A stretch of 64,000 nucleotides of DNA from JAAXHB01 sp965221635 (GTDB taxonomy: Bacteria > Actinomycetota > Acidimicrobiia > Acidimicrobiales > Aldehydirespiratoraceae). The notes under the pieces were generated by a model. The model saw nothing but the letters and a program-made list of their open reading frames with translations, searched no databases and was not told the DNA's origin. Position 1 is the first letter of the stretch; each line of letters starts with the position of its first letter. This document shows positions 1 through 7,823 of the stretch, one piece after another. Location of the stretch: positions 558,001-622,000 of the forward strand of contig OZ244902.1 of the NCBI GenBank assembly GCA_965221635.1, written 5' to 3'. The position numbers were made by a program, and so were the translations under genes.

Positions 1-115
1 CCGGGGAGTCGGGCAAACCGATGGTGTGAACACCTGCTTCATCGGCGAGCTTCCACCACTCGAAGCCCTCGCTCACCGGCCCTTGTTGCAGCACGTTAAG
101 GGCTATCTGCACCAC
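1..115 (-). CDS. LLM-class flavin-dependent oxidoreductase, N-terminus only (runs off the window)
   Basis: Only the first 38 or so codons lie in the window, on the minus strand. They read (M)QIALNVLQQGPVSEGFEWW and continue with KLADEAGVHTIGLPDSP. This is the first beta strand and helix typical of luciferase-like monooxygenases, as in the full-length paralogue at 714-1751. GTG codons at 121, 115 and 112 are all in frame after a stop at 127-125. The GAAAGG at 126-121 fits a start at 115 or 112. It is the last visible gene of the minus-strand set that begins at 2076. Family is fairly secure; substrate and cofactor (FMN or F420) cannot be seen. Confidence 0.7.
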   Translation of the reverse strand, partial: MVQIALNVLQQGPVSEGFEWWKLADEAGVHTIGLPDSP

Positions 116-208
116 GTTCACCTTTCATGTGTGACGGCGCTCCCGTGCGGTGCTGTGCCACCGGCCGCGAGGGGGCGACGGGCCCGCCGTGTGGTGGCGC
201 CTTCGCCG

Positions 209-664
209 CTACCGGTTCTTGTTCACGATCACCGCATCGGCGTCGATTTCGATCATTGCCTTCTCGCGTGCCAGGGAGTGAACCACCACCAGAGTGCTGG
301 CCGGGTAATGCTCCTTGTTGAAGAACTCGGCTCTGGCCTCGTGAATCTGTGCGAATTTCTCGGTGGTGAAGGGCGGTGTCATGTACACCCGCACTCGCAC
401 GATGTCGTCGATGGTGCCACCAACGGGTTCGAGCGCGGAGAGCAGGTTGCGGATCACCTGGCGGGTTTGTTCCTTGATGTCGTCCTCGCCCACGATGGTT
501 TCGTCGTCGCCAGCGGTGGCGGTGCGACCCGAGAGGTACACAAAGGTGAGGTCGCCGGCTTCAACCACCACCCCGCCCGAGTGGACGAGCTCGTTCACGC
601 CCGAGTCCTCGAAGAAGTGCCAGTCCGTGCCGATGTCGGGATGAATGATTTTCTTGGAGACCAT
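209..664 (-). CDS. RidA/YjgF/YER057c family protein (atypical)
   Basis: A 151-residue protein of RidA (YjgF/TdcF/RutC) type. Family members form trimers, and many hydrolyse reactive enamine/imine intermediates. The fold signature is visible: VYLSGRTA, the central TRQVIRNLLSALEPVGGTIDDIVRVRVYM region (residues about 67-96) and the C-terminal strand IEIDADAVIV. Where active RidA proteins have the carboxylate-binding arginine (PARS), this one reads PAST, so classical imine deaminase activity is doubtful. AAAGG six bases before the ATG supports the start. It lies between two LLM oxidoreductase genes on the same strand, an arrangement that recalls RutA/RutC of pyrimidine breakdown, although no other rut gene is present. 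Confidence 0.85.
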   Translation of the reverse strand: MVSKKIIHPDIGTDWHFFEDSGVNELVHSGGVVVEAGDLTFVYLSGRTATAGDDETIVGEDDIKEQTRQVIRNLLSALEPVGGTIDDIVRVRVYMTPPFTTEKFAQIHEARAEFFNKEHYPASTLVVVHSLAREKAMIEIDADAVIVNKNR

Positions 665-713
665 GGTGTGCCTTTCGGTGTGTGGGCTGGGATGCGAATC
701 CGGGCGGGGAATC

Positions 714-1751
714 TCAATCGGCGGCGGTTGAGCGAAGAACGGGTATCACTTCGCGTTGTAGCAGGTCTATGGACTGTCGTGCCGTGGCCGCGGGCATGCC
801 AACCCAGTCGGTGCGGAAGATGAAGTGGTCCACGCCGAGTTGTTGCCGCCACGGCAGGAGACGTTCGAGGCAGTCCTCGGGCGTTCCGATGATGAAACGA
901 TCTCTTGACAGGTCATCGAAGGAAGCCCTGAAGTCGTCGTGGCCCGGAAGCGCTTTGTGCTGGCCCCAGTCGGCGTAGTGGCGGTACTTCTGGCCCAAAA
1001 ACGGGGCCGCCCTTTCGATGGCCAGTTCTCGGGTGGGCGCGCAGTACACCTCACGCATGGCGGGTTGCGTTGTGGCGGGCGCCAAACCTGCAAGTTCTCG
1101 CTCGCGGCGGAACATCGCCAGCTGTTCGGTGACGGTTTCCGCAGTGGCGTGCGGATTGATCATCCAGGCGTCGCCCAGCCGGGCGGCCCGGCGCACCGCA
1201 GGGTGGGCGTTGGCGGCGATCCAGATTGGTGGGCGGGGCTGTTGGATCGGCTTGATGTTCAAGGTGACACCGTCCAATTTGCACCACGGCAAATCCGAGC
1301 ACACCTCGCGCCCCGTCCACAGCTGCTTCACAAGGTCGAGGTTCGCCTCGAAGCGCTGCACCTTGCTGGTCGGGTCGAGCCCGAAGGCGTGGTATTCCTC
1401 GCTGCGGTATCCGAGACCCACGCCAAAGGTGAGACGACCTTCGCACAGCACGTCCACCGACGCCCACGTTTCGGCCACGTCCACCGGGTTTTGCAACGCA
1501 AGCAGCAGGATGCCGATGCCGATTTCCATTTCCCCCGCGTCAGCAATGAGCCTGCTCACGAACGGCACGCACTGAAGCATGGACATCCCGTCAGGCAGGT
1601 AGTGCTGCCCGGCCCAAACCGAGTCCCAGCCGTGATCTCGAACAACCCGCACCAACCCAAGCTGGTCCTGCGCCCCAGCCGCCAGATCAGCCCCAAGCCG
1701 ATGCTGATTGGTAAGAAACAACCCAACCTTCACCATCTCTTGATCTACCAC
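714..1751 (-). CDS. LLM class flavin-dependent oxidoreductase
   Basis: 345 residues, full length for bacterial-luciferase-like monooxygenases (TIM barrel, FMN or F420 dependent). Recognisable pieces are the N-terminal strand VKVGLFLTNQH, the GIGILLLALQNPVDVAETWAS segment (about residues 79-99), the GRLTFGVGLGYR turn (about 105-116) that binds the flavin phosphate in the family, and WIAANAHPAVRRAARLGDAW in the second half. The GTG start at 1751 is set by GGAGGAG five bases upstream. The gene follows the TIGR03792 gene by 34 bp and precedes the RidA-like gene by 49 bp, so the three are probably cotranscribed. The substrate is unknown. Confidence 0.85.
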   Translation of the reverse strand: MVDQEMVKVGLFLTNQHRLGADLAAGAQDQLGLVRVVRDHGWDSVWAGQHYLPDGMSMLQCVPFVSRLIADAGEMEIGIGILLLALQNPVDVAETWASVDVLCEGRLTFGVGLGYRSEEYHAFGLDPTSKVQRFEANLDLVKQLWTGREVCSDLPWCKLDGVTLNIKPIQQPRPPIWIAANAHPAVRRAARLGDAWMINPHATAETVTEQLAMFRRERELAGLAPATTQPAMREVYCAPTRELAIERAAPFLGQKYRHYADWGQHKALPGHDDFRASFDDLSRDRFIIGTPEDCLERLLPWRQQLGVDHFIFRTDWVGMPAATARQSIDLLQREVIPVLRSTAAD

Positions 1752-1785
1752 TGCAACTCCTCCAGGAGCAAGCCCCGAGGCGAGG

Positions 1786-2076
1786 TCAGCAGGAGCGGAT
1801 CACGTCGAAGGCGCGCATTGTGGCCTCGCGGTGCCAGGAGCCCATGGCCGAGTCCACCGCCTCCACCTCCTCAGGGGTGACAGCATCCCAAGCCGCCATG
1901 GATTCCCAACGGATGATTGCGTGGACGCGGGCGGGGTCGCCCCTCTCCACCCACATCTCCTTGCCCACAAAGCCCGGCCGTGTCTCCAGGAAGCGGCTCC
2001 AGTGCTGCTCCTCCACGGCGAGCCACTCGTCGCGCTCTGAGGAGTCAACTTCGAAGGTGAGCCATTCAACGACCAT
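1786..2076 (-). CDS. TIGR03792 family protein (ABM-like fold)
   Basis: 96 residues beginning MVVEWLTFEVDSSERDEWL and containing the family pattern PGFVGKEMWVERGDP...VHAIIRWESMAAWDAV. This matches my memory of the TIGR03792 family of small dimeric ferredoxin-like proteins related to antibiotic-biosynthesis monooxygenases. The ATG at 2076 is chosen over the much longer in-frame extension because GAGG lies six bases upstream and the extension is low-complexity. It is the first gene of the minus-strand set TIGR03792 - LLM - RidA - LLM and diverges from the UbiD gene at 2231. Its biochemical role is not known. Confidence 0.75.
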   Translation of the reverse strand: MVVEWLTFEVDSSERDEWLAVEEQHWSRFLETRPGFVGKEMWVERGDPARVHAIIRWESMAAWDAVTPEEVEAVDSAMGSWHREATMRAFDVIRSC

Positions 2077-2230
2077 CGTTCGCCTCGCTTGTTCGTGGGC
2101 TGGTACGTGCCAACACGACGGTAGGCACAAGATGCCCGCGAGCACCAAGCCGCACCGTTGGCGAGACGCCGGCCAGGGGAAACGCCGAGGCGAGTGGACT
2201 GTTGGAAACCCAGGTTCGTAGGGTGAGGTG

Positions 2231-3568
2231 ATGACTGTTTCGGACCTACGCACCTACATTGCGGCCGCGCAGGACGCGGGGATGCTCAACCGCGTGAAGC
2301 GGCCCGTGGACATAGTCCACGAACTCGCGGATGTTGCGGCCAGTTTGGAGCGTGCCGATGCGGGCCCTGTGCTGTTCGAGCACCCCGAAGGCGCAAGTTG
2401 GCCCATTTTTTCGGGCGCGGTGAGCAGCAGGCGAACGGCTGCGCTGGCGATCGGCTGCGAAGAGGACGAGGTGATCGATCGCATGGGTCACGCCCTAGAG
2501 CCGGCCAACGGTTTGGCGCCGGAGGTGGTGAGCGAAGCGGCATGGCACCAAAACGGCGTGACAGGTGACGACGTTGACCTCGGCCGGCTGGGGATCCCCA
2601 CTCATTCTCGTGGCGATGGCGGGGCGTTCATTACGGGCGCGGTGAGCGTGACCACCGATCCTGTGAGCGGCCGCGGCAACCTTTCCTACAACAGGATGTT
2701 GCGCATGGGCCGCAACTTGTTGGGGTTCAACGTGAACGAGTGGCGTGACGTGGGCACCTTCATGCGCAGCCGACCCGATCCGCTGGCGCCGTTCGATGTG
2801 GCACTTGCGATCGGCCTTGATCCGGCGGTGATGATCGCCGCAGGGGTGCGCACCCCTGCCGACGAGTTGACCATCGCCGGGGCGCTGAGGGGTCGGCCAG
2901 TGCAGGTGTGCAATGCGCGCACGGTGGACGTGCGCGTTCCCGCCGACGCGGAGGTGGTGATCGAGGGCCGCATCCGCCCCGCGGAACGTGTGGATGAGGG
3001 GCCGCTGGCCGAGTTTCACGGATATCACGGCGAGATGTGGCCGAGCCCCACCGTTGAGGTGACGGCGGTGTCTTGGCGGAAGGATCCGATTTATCAGACG
3101 ATCATTCCGGGGTGGTACGAGCATGTATTCATCGGCAATGTGTTGCCTCGTGAGCCGTTGCTGCGTCGCTTCGTTCGTCACATCGACCCCACCGCGGATG
3201 TTCACATTCCGCCGTACGCGAACGGTTTCATGGCGGTGATCCAGATCGATCGTGACAATCCGGGCACCCCGAAGAATCTGGCGATGGCCGCGCTGGCGGC
3301 TCACATCAACATTCGCAACGTGATCGTGGTGGACCGAGACTTGGACATCTCGCAGCCCGCGGAGGTGGCCTGGGCACTCACCAATCGGGTGCATTGGCAC
3401 GACGACGTGTTCACGGTGGGCGACGCGCAAGGCCACGAGATGGATCCCGTGGCCGACAATCGGGGTGTGAGCGTGAAGGTGGGAATCGACGCCACCTACA
3501 AGCGTGAGCGCCGCGAGTACGGGGAGCGGGTGCGGTACCAGACCGTGGATCTCGGCCGCTACCTGTAA
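2231..3568 (+). CDS. UbiD family (prenylated-FMN) decarboxylase
   Basis: 445 residues, close to the usual UbiD length. UbiD enzymes use prenylated FMN and a divalent metal to decarboxylate or carboxylate aromatic and unsaturated acids. Visible family features are NLSYNRMLRMGRNLLGF (about residues 155-171), the central strand-rich split-barrel core, and the acidic active-site segment DEGPLAEFHGYHGEMW (about 256-271), which carries the conserved Glu. The ATG at 2231 is preferred over GTG 2228 because of an AGGG about seven bases upstream. No UbiX flavin prenyltransferase is in the window. It diverges from the LLM/RidA set, so the two may serve one pathway (inference). A second UbiD lies at 18154. 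Confidence 0.88.
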   Translation: MTVSDLRTYIAAAQDAGMLNRVKRPVDIVHELADVAASLERADAGPVLFEHPEGASWPIFSGAVSSRRTAALAIGCEEDEVIDRMGHALEPANGLAPEVVSEAAWHQNGVTGDDVDLGRLGIPTHSRGDGGAFITGAVSVTTDPVSGRGNLSYNRMLRMGRNLLGFNVNEWRDVGTFMRSRPDPLAPFDVALAIGLDPAVMIAAGVRTPADELTIAGALRGRPVQVCNARTVDVRVPADAEVVIEGRIRPAERVDEGPLAEFHGYHGEMWPSPTVEVTAVSWRKDPIYQTIIPGWYEHVFIGNVLPREPLLRRFVRHIDPTADVHIPPYANGFMAVIQIDRDNPGTPKNLAMAALAAHINIRNVIVVDRDLDISQPAEVAWALTNRVHWHDDVFTVGDAQGHEMDPVADNRGVSVKVGIDATYKRERREYGERVRYQTVDLGRYL

Positions 3569-3589
3569 CCCTTCAAACCCGGAGGCCGC

Positions 3590-4594
3590 TCAGCCCGATG
3601 GCGGTCGCAGGCCGAGGATGTCGGCCATGGACTCCAAGAGTTCGGGGGCGGTGTTGAGGTCGCCGGCGTTCACGGTGAACTCGTCCATCCCGAAGGTGGA
3701 CATCAGGGCGGCGAGTTCGGTGCGGCACTCGTCGGTGGTGCCGGAGATCACGAAGGGTTCAACCCATTCGGCGCGAACCTCCCGAGCCGCCAGCGCAGGG
3801 CCGCCCGCGGCGAGGGCGCTGCGCACAGCTGCCACCTCGGTGGGTGTGATGCCGAGGGCGTTGTGAATCTCGGGAGGTGAATCCGGGATCCGAATGCTCA
3901 TGTCACGGCGTGCCGCCTCCCAGTCGGCTTCGGTGGTGACGATTCGTGTGCAGCACGTGAGCCACAACCGGCGACCGGCGCTGCCGAGCCTTTGCACCAG
4001 TTCGCCGATGAACGCCTTGTGGACGTAGCTGATGTAGAAGCCGTCGGCGAGCCTGCCCGCGGTTTGCACCATTTTCGGCCCTCGGCCCGCCACGTGGATC
4101 TTGATGTGAGCGTCGGGTGGCGCGTTGTGCAGCCGGGCGTTCTGCAACGAGAAGGCGTGGCTTTGCATGGTGACCGTCTCGCCTGCCCAGAGCGCTCGCA
4201 TGGCGCCGATCATGTCGGCCACTGCTTGCACCGGTCGTCGGCGTTGCACCGCCAGCGGGCCCAGCGACAGTCCTCCACCGGCCCCGAGCCCGCAGAAGGC
4301 TCGTCCGTTGCTGAATTCGTGGAGTGTGGCGACCGCCCCCGCGGTGACCGCCGGGTGACGCACGAACGGGTTGGTGATTCCCGGTCCGATCAGGGCGCGG
4401 GTGGTACGCGCCGCCACCGCGGTGAGCGAAACGAACACGTCCCGGGTGGACATTCCCTCGTCGGCGATCCAGATGCGACCGAAGCCGAGATGCTCGGCAT
4501 GAGCGGCAAGCTCGGCCACTTGCCCAACCGGGCCGGTGGCCATGATGTTCACCGCGCCTCGCGCAACGGGCCGGGCCTCGGCCTGGGCGCTCAC
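3590..4594 (-). CDS. LLM class flavin-dependent oxidoreductase
   Basis: 334 residues of the luciferase-like fold, closest in style to F420-dependent methylene-H4MPT reductase-like enzymes. It shows HLGFGRIWIADEG near the N-terminus, then GPGITNPFVRHPAVTAGAVATL, GRAFCGLGAGGG (flavin-phosphate loop) and HVAGRGPKMVQTAGRLADG. The GTG start at 4594 overlaps the TGA of the upstream oxidoreductase (4591-4593) in a GTGA junction, so the two are translationally coupled. A longer in-frame extension to 4870 is rejected because it runs through that gene. It is the last gene of the yqeC - oxidoreductase - LLM set and ends 21 bp from the convergent UbiD gene. Confidence 0.88.
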   Translation of the reverse strand: MSAQAEARPVARGAVNIMATGPVGQVAELAAHAEHLGFGRIWIADEGMSTRDVFVSLTAVAARTTRALIGPGITNPFVRHPAVTAGAVATLHEFSNGRAFCGLGAGGGLSLGPLAVQRRRPVQAVADMIGAMRALWAGETVTMQSHAFSLQNARLHNAPPDAHIKIHVAGRGPKMVQTAGRLADGFYISYVHKAFIGELVQRLGSAGRRLWLTCCTRIVTTEADWEAARRDMSIRIPDSPPEIHNALGITPTEVAAVRSALAAGGPALAAREVRAEWVEPFVISGTTDECRTELAALMSTFGMDEFTVNAGDLNTAPELLESMADILGLRPPSG

Positions 4595-6282
4595 AGGTGC
4601 CTCAGCACTTTGGTGGCGGTGTTGCGCCCGGATGCGCCCCACACTCCCGCGCCGGGGAAGGTGCCCGCGCCGGTGAGGAACAACCCGCTGATCGGGGCCC
4701 GGTACCGGCTCAACGCCGGTTTGCGACCGAGAAGCGAATCCAGCGGGGAGCCCACATAAGAGGGAGCGTGGCCTCTGTGCAGGAACAGTTCCTTTTCGTA
4801 GCGGTCGGGGGTCATCACACGCCAGCGCTGCACCGTGTCGAGGAAGCCGGGTTGCACCAGCGAGGACCACAACTCCAGCCAGCGGCGAGGCTCGTGGGAG
4901 TCCGGCCAGCCCCCGGGCAGCGAGTATGGGGTGAACAGGGCTTCAAGGCTGAACACGTGGTTTTGGTCGCTGGTGACCATCGAAGGGTCGAGCACCGACG
5001 GCACGTTGCTGATCAGGGTGGGGCGCTCGGCCACCAGTCCGGCGGGTCGCAAACGGTGGGCCTCTTCGAGGTCGGCCATCGAGGGTGACACCAGGTAGGT
5101 GGATTCGTTGGGATCTCGGCCCTCGAACAGGTCGAGCAGACCCCAGCGCTCCAATCCCTCGTAGCGGGGCAGGTCGGAGATCACCGCGTCGATTTTCGAT
5201 TCGTATCCCTCCGAACGGAAGTCTGATTCCTCGGCATCCCGATGCGCGCCCTGCGCGAACCGCCGAGCTCGGCGCCCGCCAAGCGAGTCCGGAACCCATC
5301 GGGCCACCACCCCCGGGTCGCATGCCGCGACCACCACCGAGGCGTCGATCTCGTCACCGGAGGCCAGGCGCACCCCGCTGATCCGCCCGTTTCGATGGAT
5401 GAACTCGTGAACCGGTGTTTCGCAGGCGATGCGACCTCCCGCGGCCGTGACTGCCGAGGCCAGGGCATCGGTGAGGGCACCGCTGCCGCCCGCGGGGCGA
5501 CCGGTTTTCACCATGTGGCGCATGGCGTAGAGGGATCCGGCCATCCCGGTTCCGGCCATGTCGGGCGACACCCCCCACACGGTGGGGCCGGTGGCCACCG
5601 CGGGCATAATCAGCGCTTCGTCGTGGAAGTAGGAGCCGAGCACGTCGTTGGCGCTGGCCTTGCTCCACTTCAACAGCCGGGTGGCGCCACGCCCTCGCCT
5701 GGCCAGCAGGGCCGTGATCATCCGAGGGGTGGTGGCGTGCCCGGTGCTGAGTTCCAACATCAGCTCCGCCACGGGCTGGGCGTCCTTCAGGTATCGGCGG
5801 TAGGCGCGTGCTGCTTGGGGACGGTTTCGGCCGATTGCCTCGATGGTGCGCTCGGCGTCCCCGAAGAACAACCAGGGCGCGTCGCCGGCGAAGTTGGTGT
5901 GAACGTAAGACGGGTTGGCTTCCAGGTACTCCAATCCGTGGGCGCCGAGATCGAGTTCGGACAGGAACGGCATTGCCCGCACCAGGGTGTGGTCACAGTT
6001 GCAAATGTTGAACCGGGCGCCGAGGTCCGACACGGTGGCCGCGCAGCCCCCCACCTCTTGCCGGGCTTCCACCACCAGGGTGTTCACACCTGCCTTGGCA
6101 AGGTACGCGGCACACACCAAGCCGTTGTGACCGCCGCCCACCACGATCACGTCGGGGGTGCCCGCGGTCTTGCCGTCGGGCCCAGCGCCGGGCGTGGTGG
6201 CGGGGCCCTCGGAATCGCCTCGGCGGGAAGTGTTCTGAGTGGGTGCCGCGCCGTTGGTGTGTGAGTCGACTGTTGCGTTCAT
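4591..6282 (-). CDS. Phytoene-dehydrogenase-like NAD(P)/FAD-dependent oxidoreductase
   Basis: 563 residues. A dinucleotide-binding motif, VIVVGGGHNGLVCAAYLAKA, lies about residues 45-64 and is followed by VVEARQEVGGCAATV, the CrtI/CRTISO pattern. The C-terminal FAD-contact segment is GLFLTGAGTFPGAGVWGASG. The family contains carotene desaturases, carotenoid isomerases and many uncharacterised amine-oxidase-fold enzymes. The ATG at 6282 has AAGGG about seven bases upstream; a 50-residue longer reading lacks support. No other carotenoid biosynthesis gene is nearby, although a carotenoid oxygenase is encoded at 51838. It overlaps the downstream LLM gene by 4 bp. Confidence 0.85.
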   Translation of the reverse strand: MNATVDSHTNGAAPTQNTSRRGDSEGPATTPGAGPDGKTAGTPDVIVVGGGHNGLVCAAYLAKAGVNTLVVEARQEVGGCAATVSDLGARFNICNCDHTLVRAMPFLSELDLGAHGLEYLEANPSYVHTNFAGDAPWLFFGDAERTIEAIGRNRPQAARAYRRYLKDAQPVAELMLELSTGHATTPRMITALLARRGRGATRLLKWSKASANDVLGSYFHDEALIMPAVATGPTVWGVSPDMAGTGMAGSLYAMRHMVKTGRPAGGSGALTDALASAVTAAGGRIACETPVHEFIHRNGRISGVRLASGDEIDASVVVAACDPGVVARWVPDSLGGRRARRFAQGAHRDAEESDFRSEGYESKIDAVISDLPRYEGLERWGLLDLFEGRDPNESTYLVSPSMADLEEAHRLRPAGLVAERPTLISNVPSVLDPSMVTSDQNHVFSLEALFTPYSLPGGWPDSHEPRRWLELWSSLVQPGFLDTVQRWRVMTPDRYEKELFLHRGHAPSYVGSPLDSLLGRKPALSRYRAPISGLFLTGAGTFPGAGVWGASGRNTATKVLRHL

Positions 6283-6331
6283 GATCAAACCCTTGTGAAG
6301 TGGCCGCAAAGAGTTTGCCAAGCTGCCCGGC

Positions 6332-7096
6332 TCAACGTGGGTTTGGGGCCTCGGTGTGGCCACGGTCGGCCACCAGCAATGCCGGCACTCCTCGTTCGGC
6401 CAGTTCTTCGGCGAGTTCAACCGCCTGTGCATGGGCCGGGTCGGCTCTGGTGACCGCCACGGTGAACCGGGCGGCGGCGGGGACGTTCTTCATCATTCCG
6501 ATGGGGCTGCTGAGCGCGGCAGCGGCCCGCGGCGGTGTGAGCCTCTGATACGGCGAGCATCCGGCCGCGGCCGCCACTCGCAGTGGCCGGTGCAGGCGGT
6601 CGGCGATCACGTACCCCAACGCGTCAGAGCCGATGCAGGCCACCACATGAGTGGACGAAGCCGGGATCGGTGGTTCCCACGGCGCCGGCGCTGTGAAGGG
6701 TCGCCGGCGGGCGCCGTCTGCCTCCACCACGATGTGCTCGGCAACGCCGGAGGCGAACCACCGGTCCACCGTTTCCGGTGCGAAACCGAGTGCCTTGCGA
6801 TGGTCGGTTGCGCGCCACGCCAGCACTGCGGCGGCTTCGTCGAGAGCCTGAGCGATCGGTTCGGTTGACTCACCCACCACCAGCGGGTAGCCACCGGTTC
6901 TTTCGGTTCCCATGCGGGTCGTGGTGCTCAACAACACCCGCCCGCCGAGTTGACGGCCAAGTTCGAACAGCAGCGTGGTCTTTCCGCCGCCGCCAACGAG
7001 CGAAACCAGCGACCGTGTGCCAAGCGCCAGCGCGTCGGCCACGTCATCGAGCTGAACCGCCGCCCTAGGCGCTGCGCCACCCTTGGCGCCGCTCAA
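6332..7096 (-). CDS. yqeC: YqeC-like selenium cofactor / molybdenum hydroxylase accessory ATPase
   Basis: 254 residues with a P-loop near the N-terminus, SLVGGGGKTTLLFELGRQLG, followed by VLLSTTTRM and HIVVEADGARRRPFTAPAPWEP. This is the YqeC pattern, a family placed by comparative genomics with selenium-dependent molybdenum hydroxylase maturation. The probable start is TTG at 7096, with AAGGGG eight bases upstream; longer in-frame readings to 7324 look non-coding. It lies about 400 bp from selC. No xanthine-dehydrogenase-type hydroxylase, yqeB or selD is seen here, so the target enzyme must be elsewhere or the role may differ. It is followed on the same strand by the FAD oxidoreductase after 49 bp. 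Confidence 0.75.
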   Translation of the reverse strand: MSGAKGGAAPRAAVQLDDVADALALGTRSLVSLVGGGGKTTLLFELGRQLGGRVLLSTTTRMGTERTGGYPLVVGESTEPIAQALDEAAAVLAWRATDHRKALGFAPETVDRWFASGVAEHIVVEADGARRRPFTAPAPWEPPIPASSTHVVACIGSDALGYVIADRLHRPLRVAAAAGCSPYQRLTPPRAAAALSSPIGMMKNVPAAARFTVAVTRADPAHAQAVELAEELAERGVPALLVADRGHTEAPNPR

Positions 7097-7262
7097 ACCC
7101 GAAACCCCTTGCCGAGGCCCGTGCGGGTCACACCTCCAAGCGCCAGGTGAGCGCCGTTTCGCTCTACATGGCGACCGGCAGCGCCAAAGCCACCGTCGAT
7201 GCGGGCAGGCGAGCGGATCACGTTTGGCGCCGGCGGGAGTGCGGCGCAGGCGAGTTGGGCTC

Positions 7263-7349
7263 TCAGTATTCCCGCAGTTTGCGGGCCAGCAGCACTGCGA
7301 GCGCCACCAACACCCCGAGCACAAACAGACGCTTGAAGCACTTCTTCAC
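7263..7349 (-). CDS. Small single-pass membrane peptide (28 aa)
   Basis: A GTG-initiated reading frame of 28 residues on the minus strand: MKKCFKRLFVLGVLVALAVL followed by LARKLREY. A basic N-terminus, a hydrophobic stretch of about 14 residues and a basic C-terminal tail give the look of a tiny inner-membrane peptide. No convincing Shine-Dalgarno sequence is seen. It is too short for ordinary gene callers. It sits between yqeC and selC in a stretch with no other coding signal. Function unknown; the call rests on composition alone. Confidence 0.45.
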   Translation of the reverse strand: MKKCFKRLFVLGVLVALAVLLARKLREY

Positions 7350-7460
7350 GCATCGAATGATACCGCCGCCAACCGTTGCACGCCGTTGAGGCAGAGCCGC
7401 TCGCGGACGCCTGGCGCCTGTGCCGGCGACGCTGTTGCATCTCGGCGGGCGTGGCCGAGA

Positions 7461-7489
7461 TTCGCCTGCGGGAAGATCACCGTTACCCT
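7461..7489 (+). promoter_or_regulatory. Putative selC promoter
   Basis: TTCGCC at 7461-7466 and TACCCT at 7484-7489 are separated by exactly 17 bp. The -10 element ends eight bases before the mature 5' end of the selenocysteine tRNA. Both hexamers are weak matches to the sigma-70 consensus, so this is a placement by spacing. Confidence 0.4.
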
Positions 7490-7497
7490 CCGGCGGC

Positions 7498-7593
7498 GGA
7501 GGTGTCCGAGCGCCTGGTGGGCTCCCCCGCCTTCAAAGCGGGCGGGACGGGTGACCCCCGTCCGGCGGGTTCGATTCCCGTCCACCTCCGCCA
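7498..7593 (+). tRNA. selC: tRNA-Sec (anticodon TCA)
   Basis: A 96-nt tRNA with encoded CCA. The anticodon stem-loop is CCCGC-CTTCAAA-GCGGG with anticodon TCA. A long variable arm folds as GGACGGG/CCCGTCC. The T arm is GCGGG-TTCGATT-CCCGT. The acceptor GGAGGTG pairs with CACCTCC over 7 bp; the expected eighth bacterial pair is a T/C mismatch here. The discriminator is G, as in E. coli selC. The CTTCAAA loop and the discriminator G plus CCA match known bacterial tRNA-Sec. It decodes UGA as selenocysteine together with SelB and a SECIS hairpin. A selenoprotein with exactly that arrangement is encoded at 43035-43586. Confidence 0.93.
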
Positions 7594-7823
7594 CGGTTGC
7601 ACGCGCAGCACGTGCGCGCCACAAGTCGGCTTCGTGTGAGCACCGGCAGCCGTCCTCGATACCGAAGGTGCCCCAGACCACTTGCCCGGCGCAACACGCG
7701 CAGGCGCCAGGCCCACCTCTGGTGGAGCCTGCGAACGCCGTCAATGCGGGCGTGGGTTGCCAACAACCTCTCGGACGCCTGCCTTTGCCCGCCGAATGAT
7801 GCCAACGCGGGCGGTGGCGGGGT
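7594..7823. other. Intergenic stretch between selC and the sigma factor gene
   Basis: 230 bp without a supported gene. A GC-rich inverted repeat just after selC (around 7600-7622, pairing GCACGCGC with GCGCGC-type sequence) could terminate the tRNA transcript. Nothing else is recognisable. Confidence 0.35.

Noticed and set aside
209..2076. The LLM-RidA set as a complete Rut pyrimidine pathway
   Set aside because: No RutB, D, E, F or G equivalents are present, and the RidA-like protein lacks the active-site arginine.
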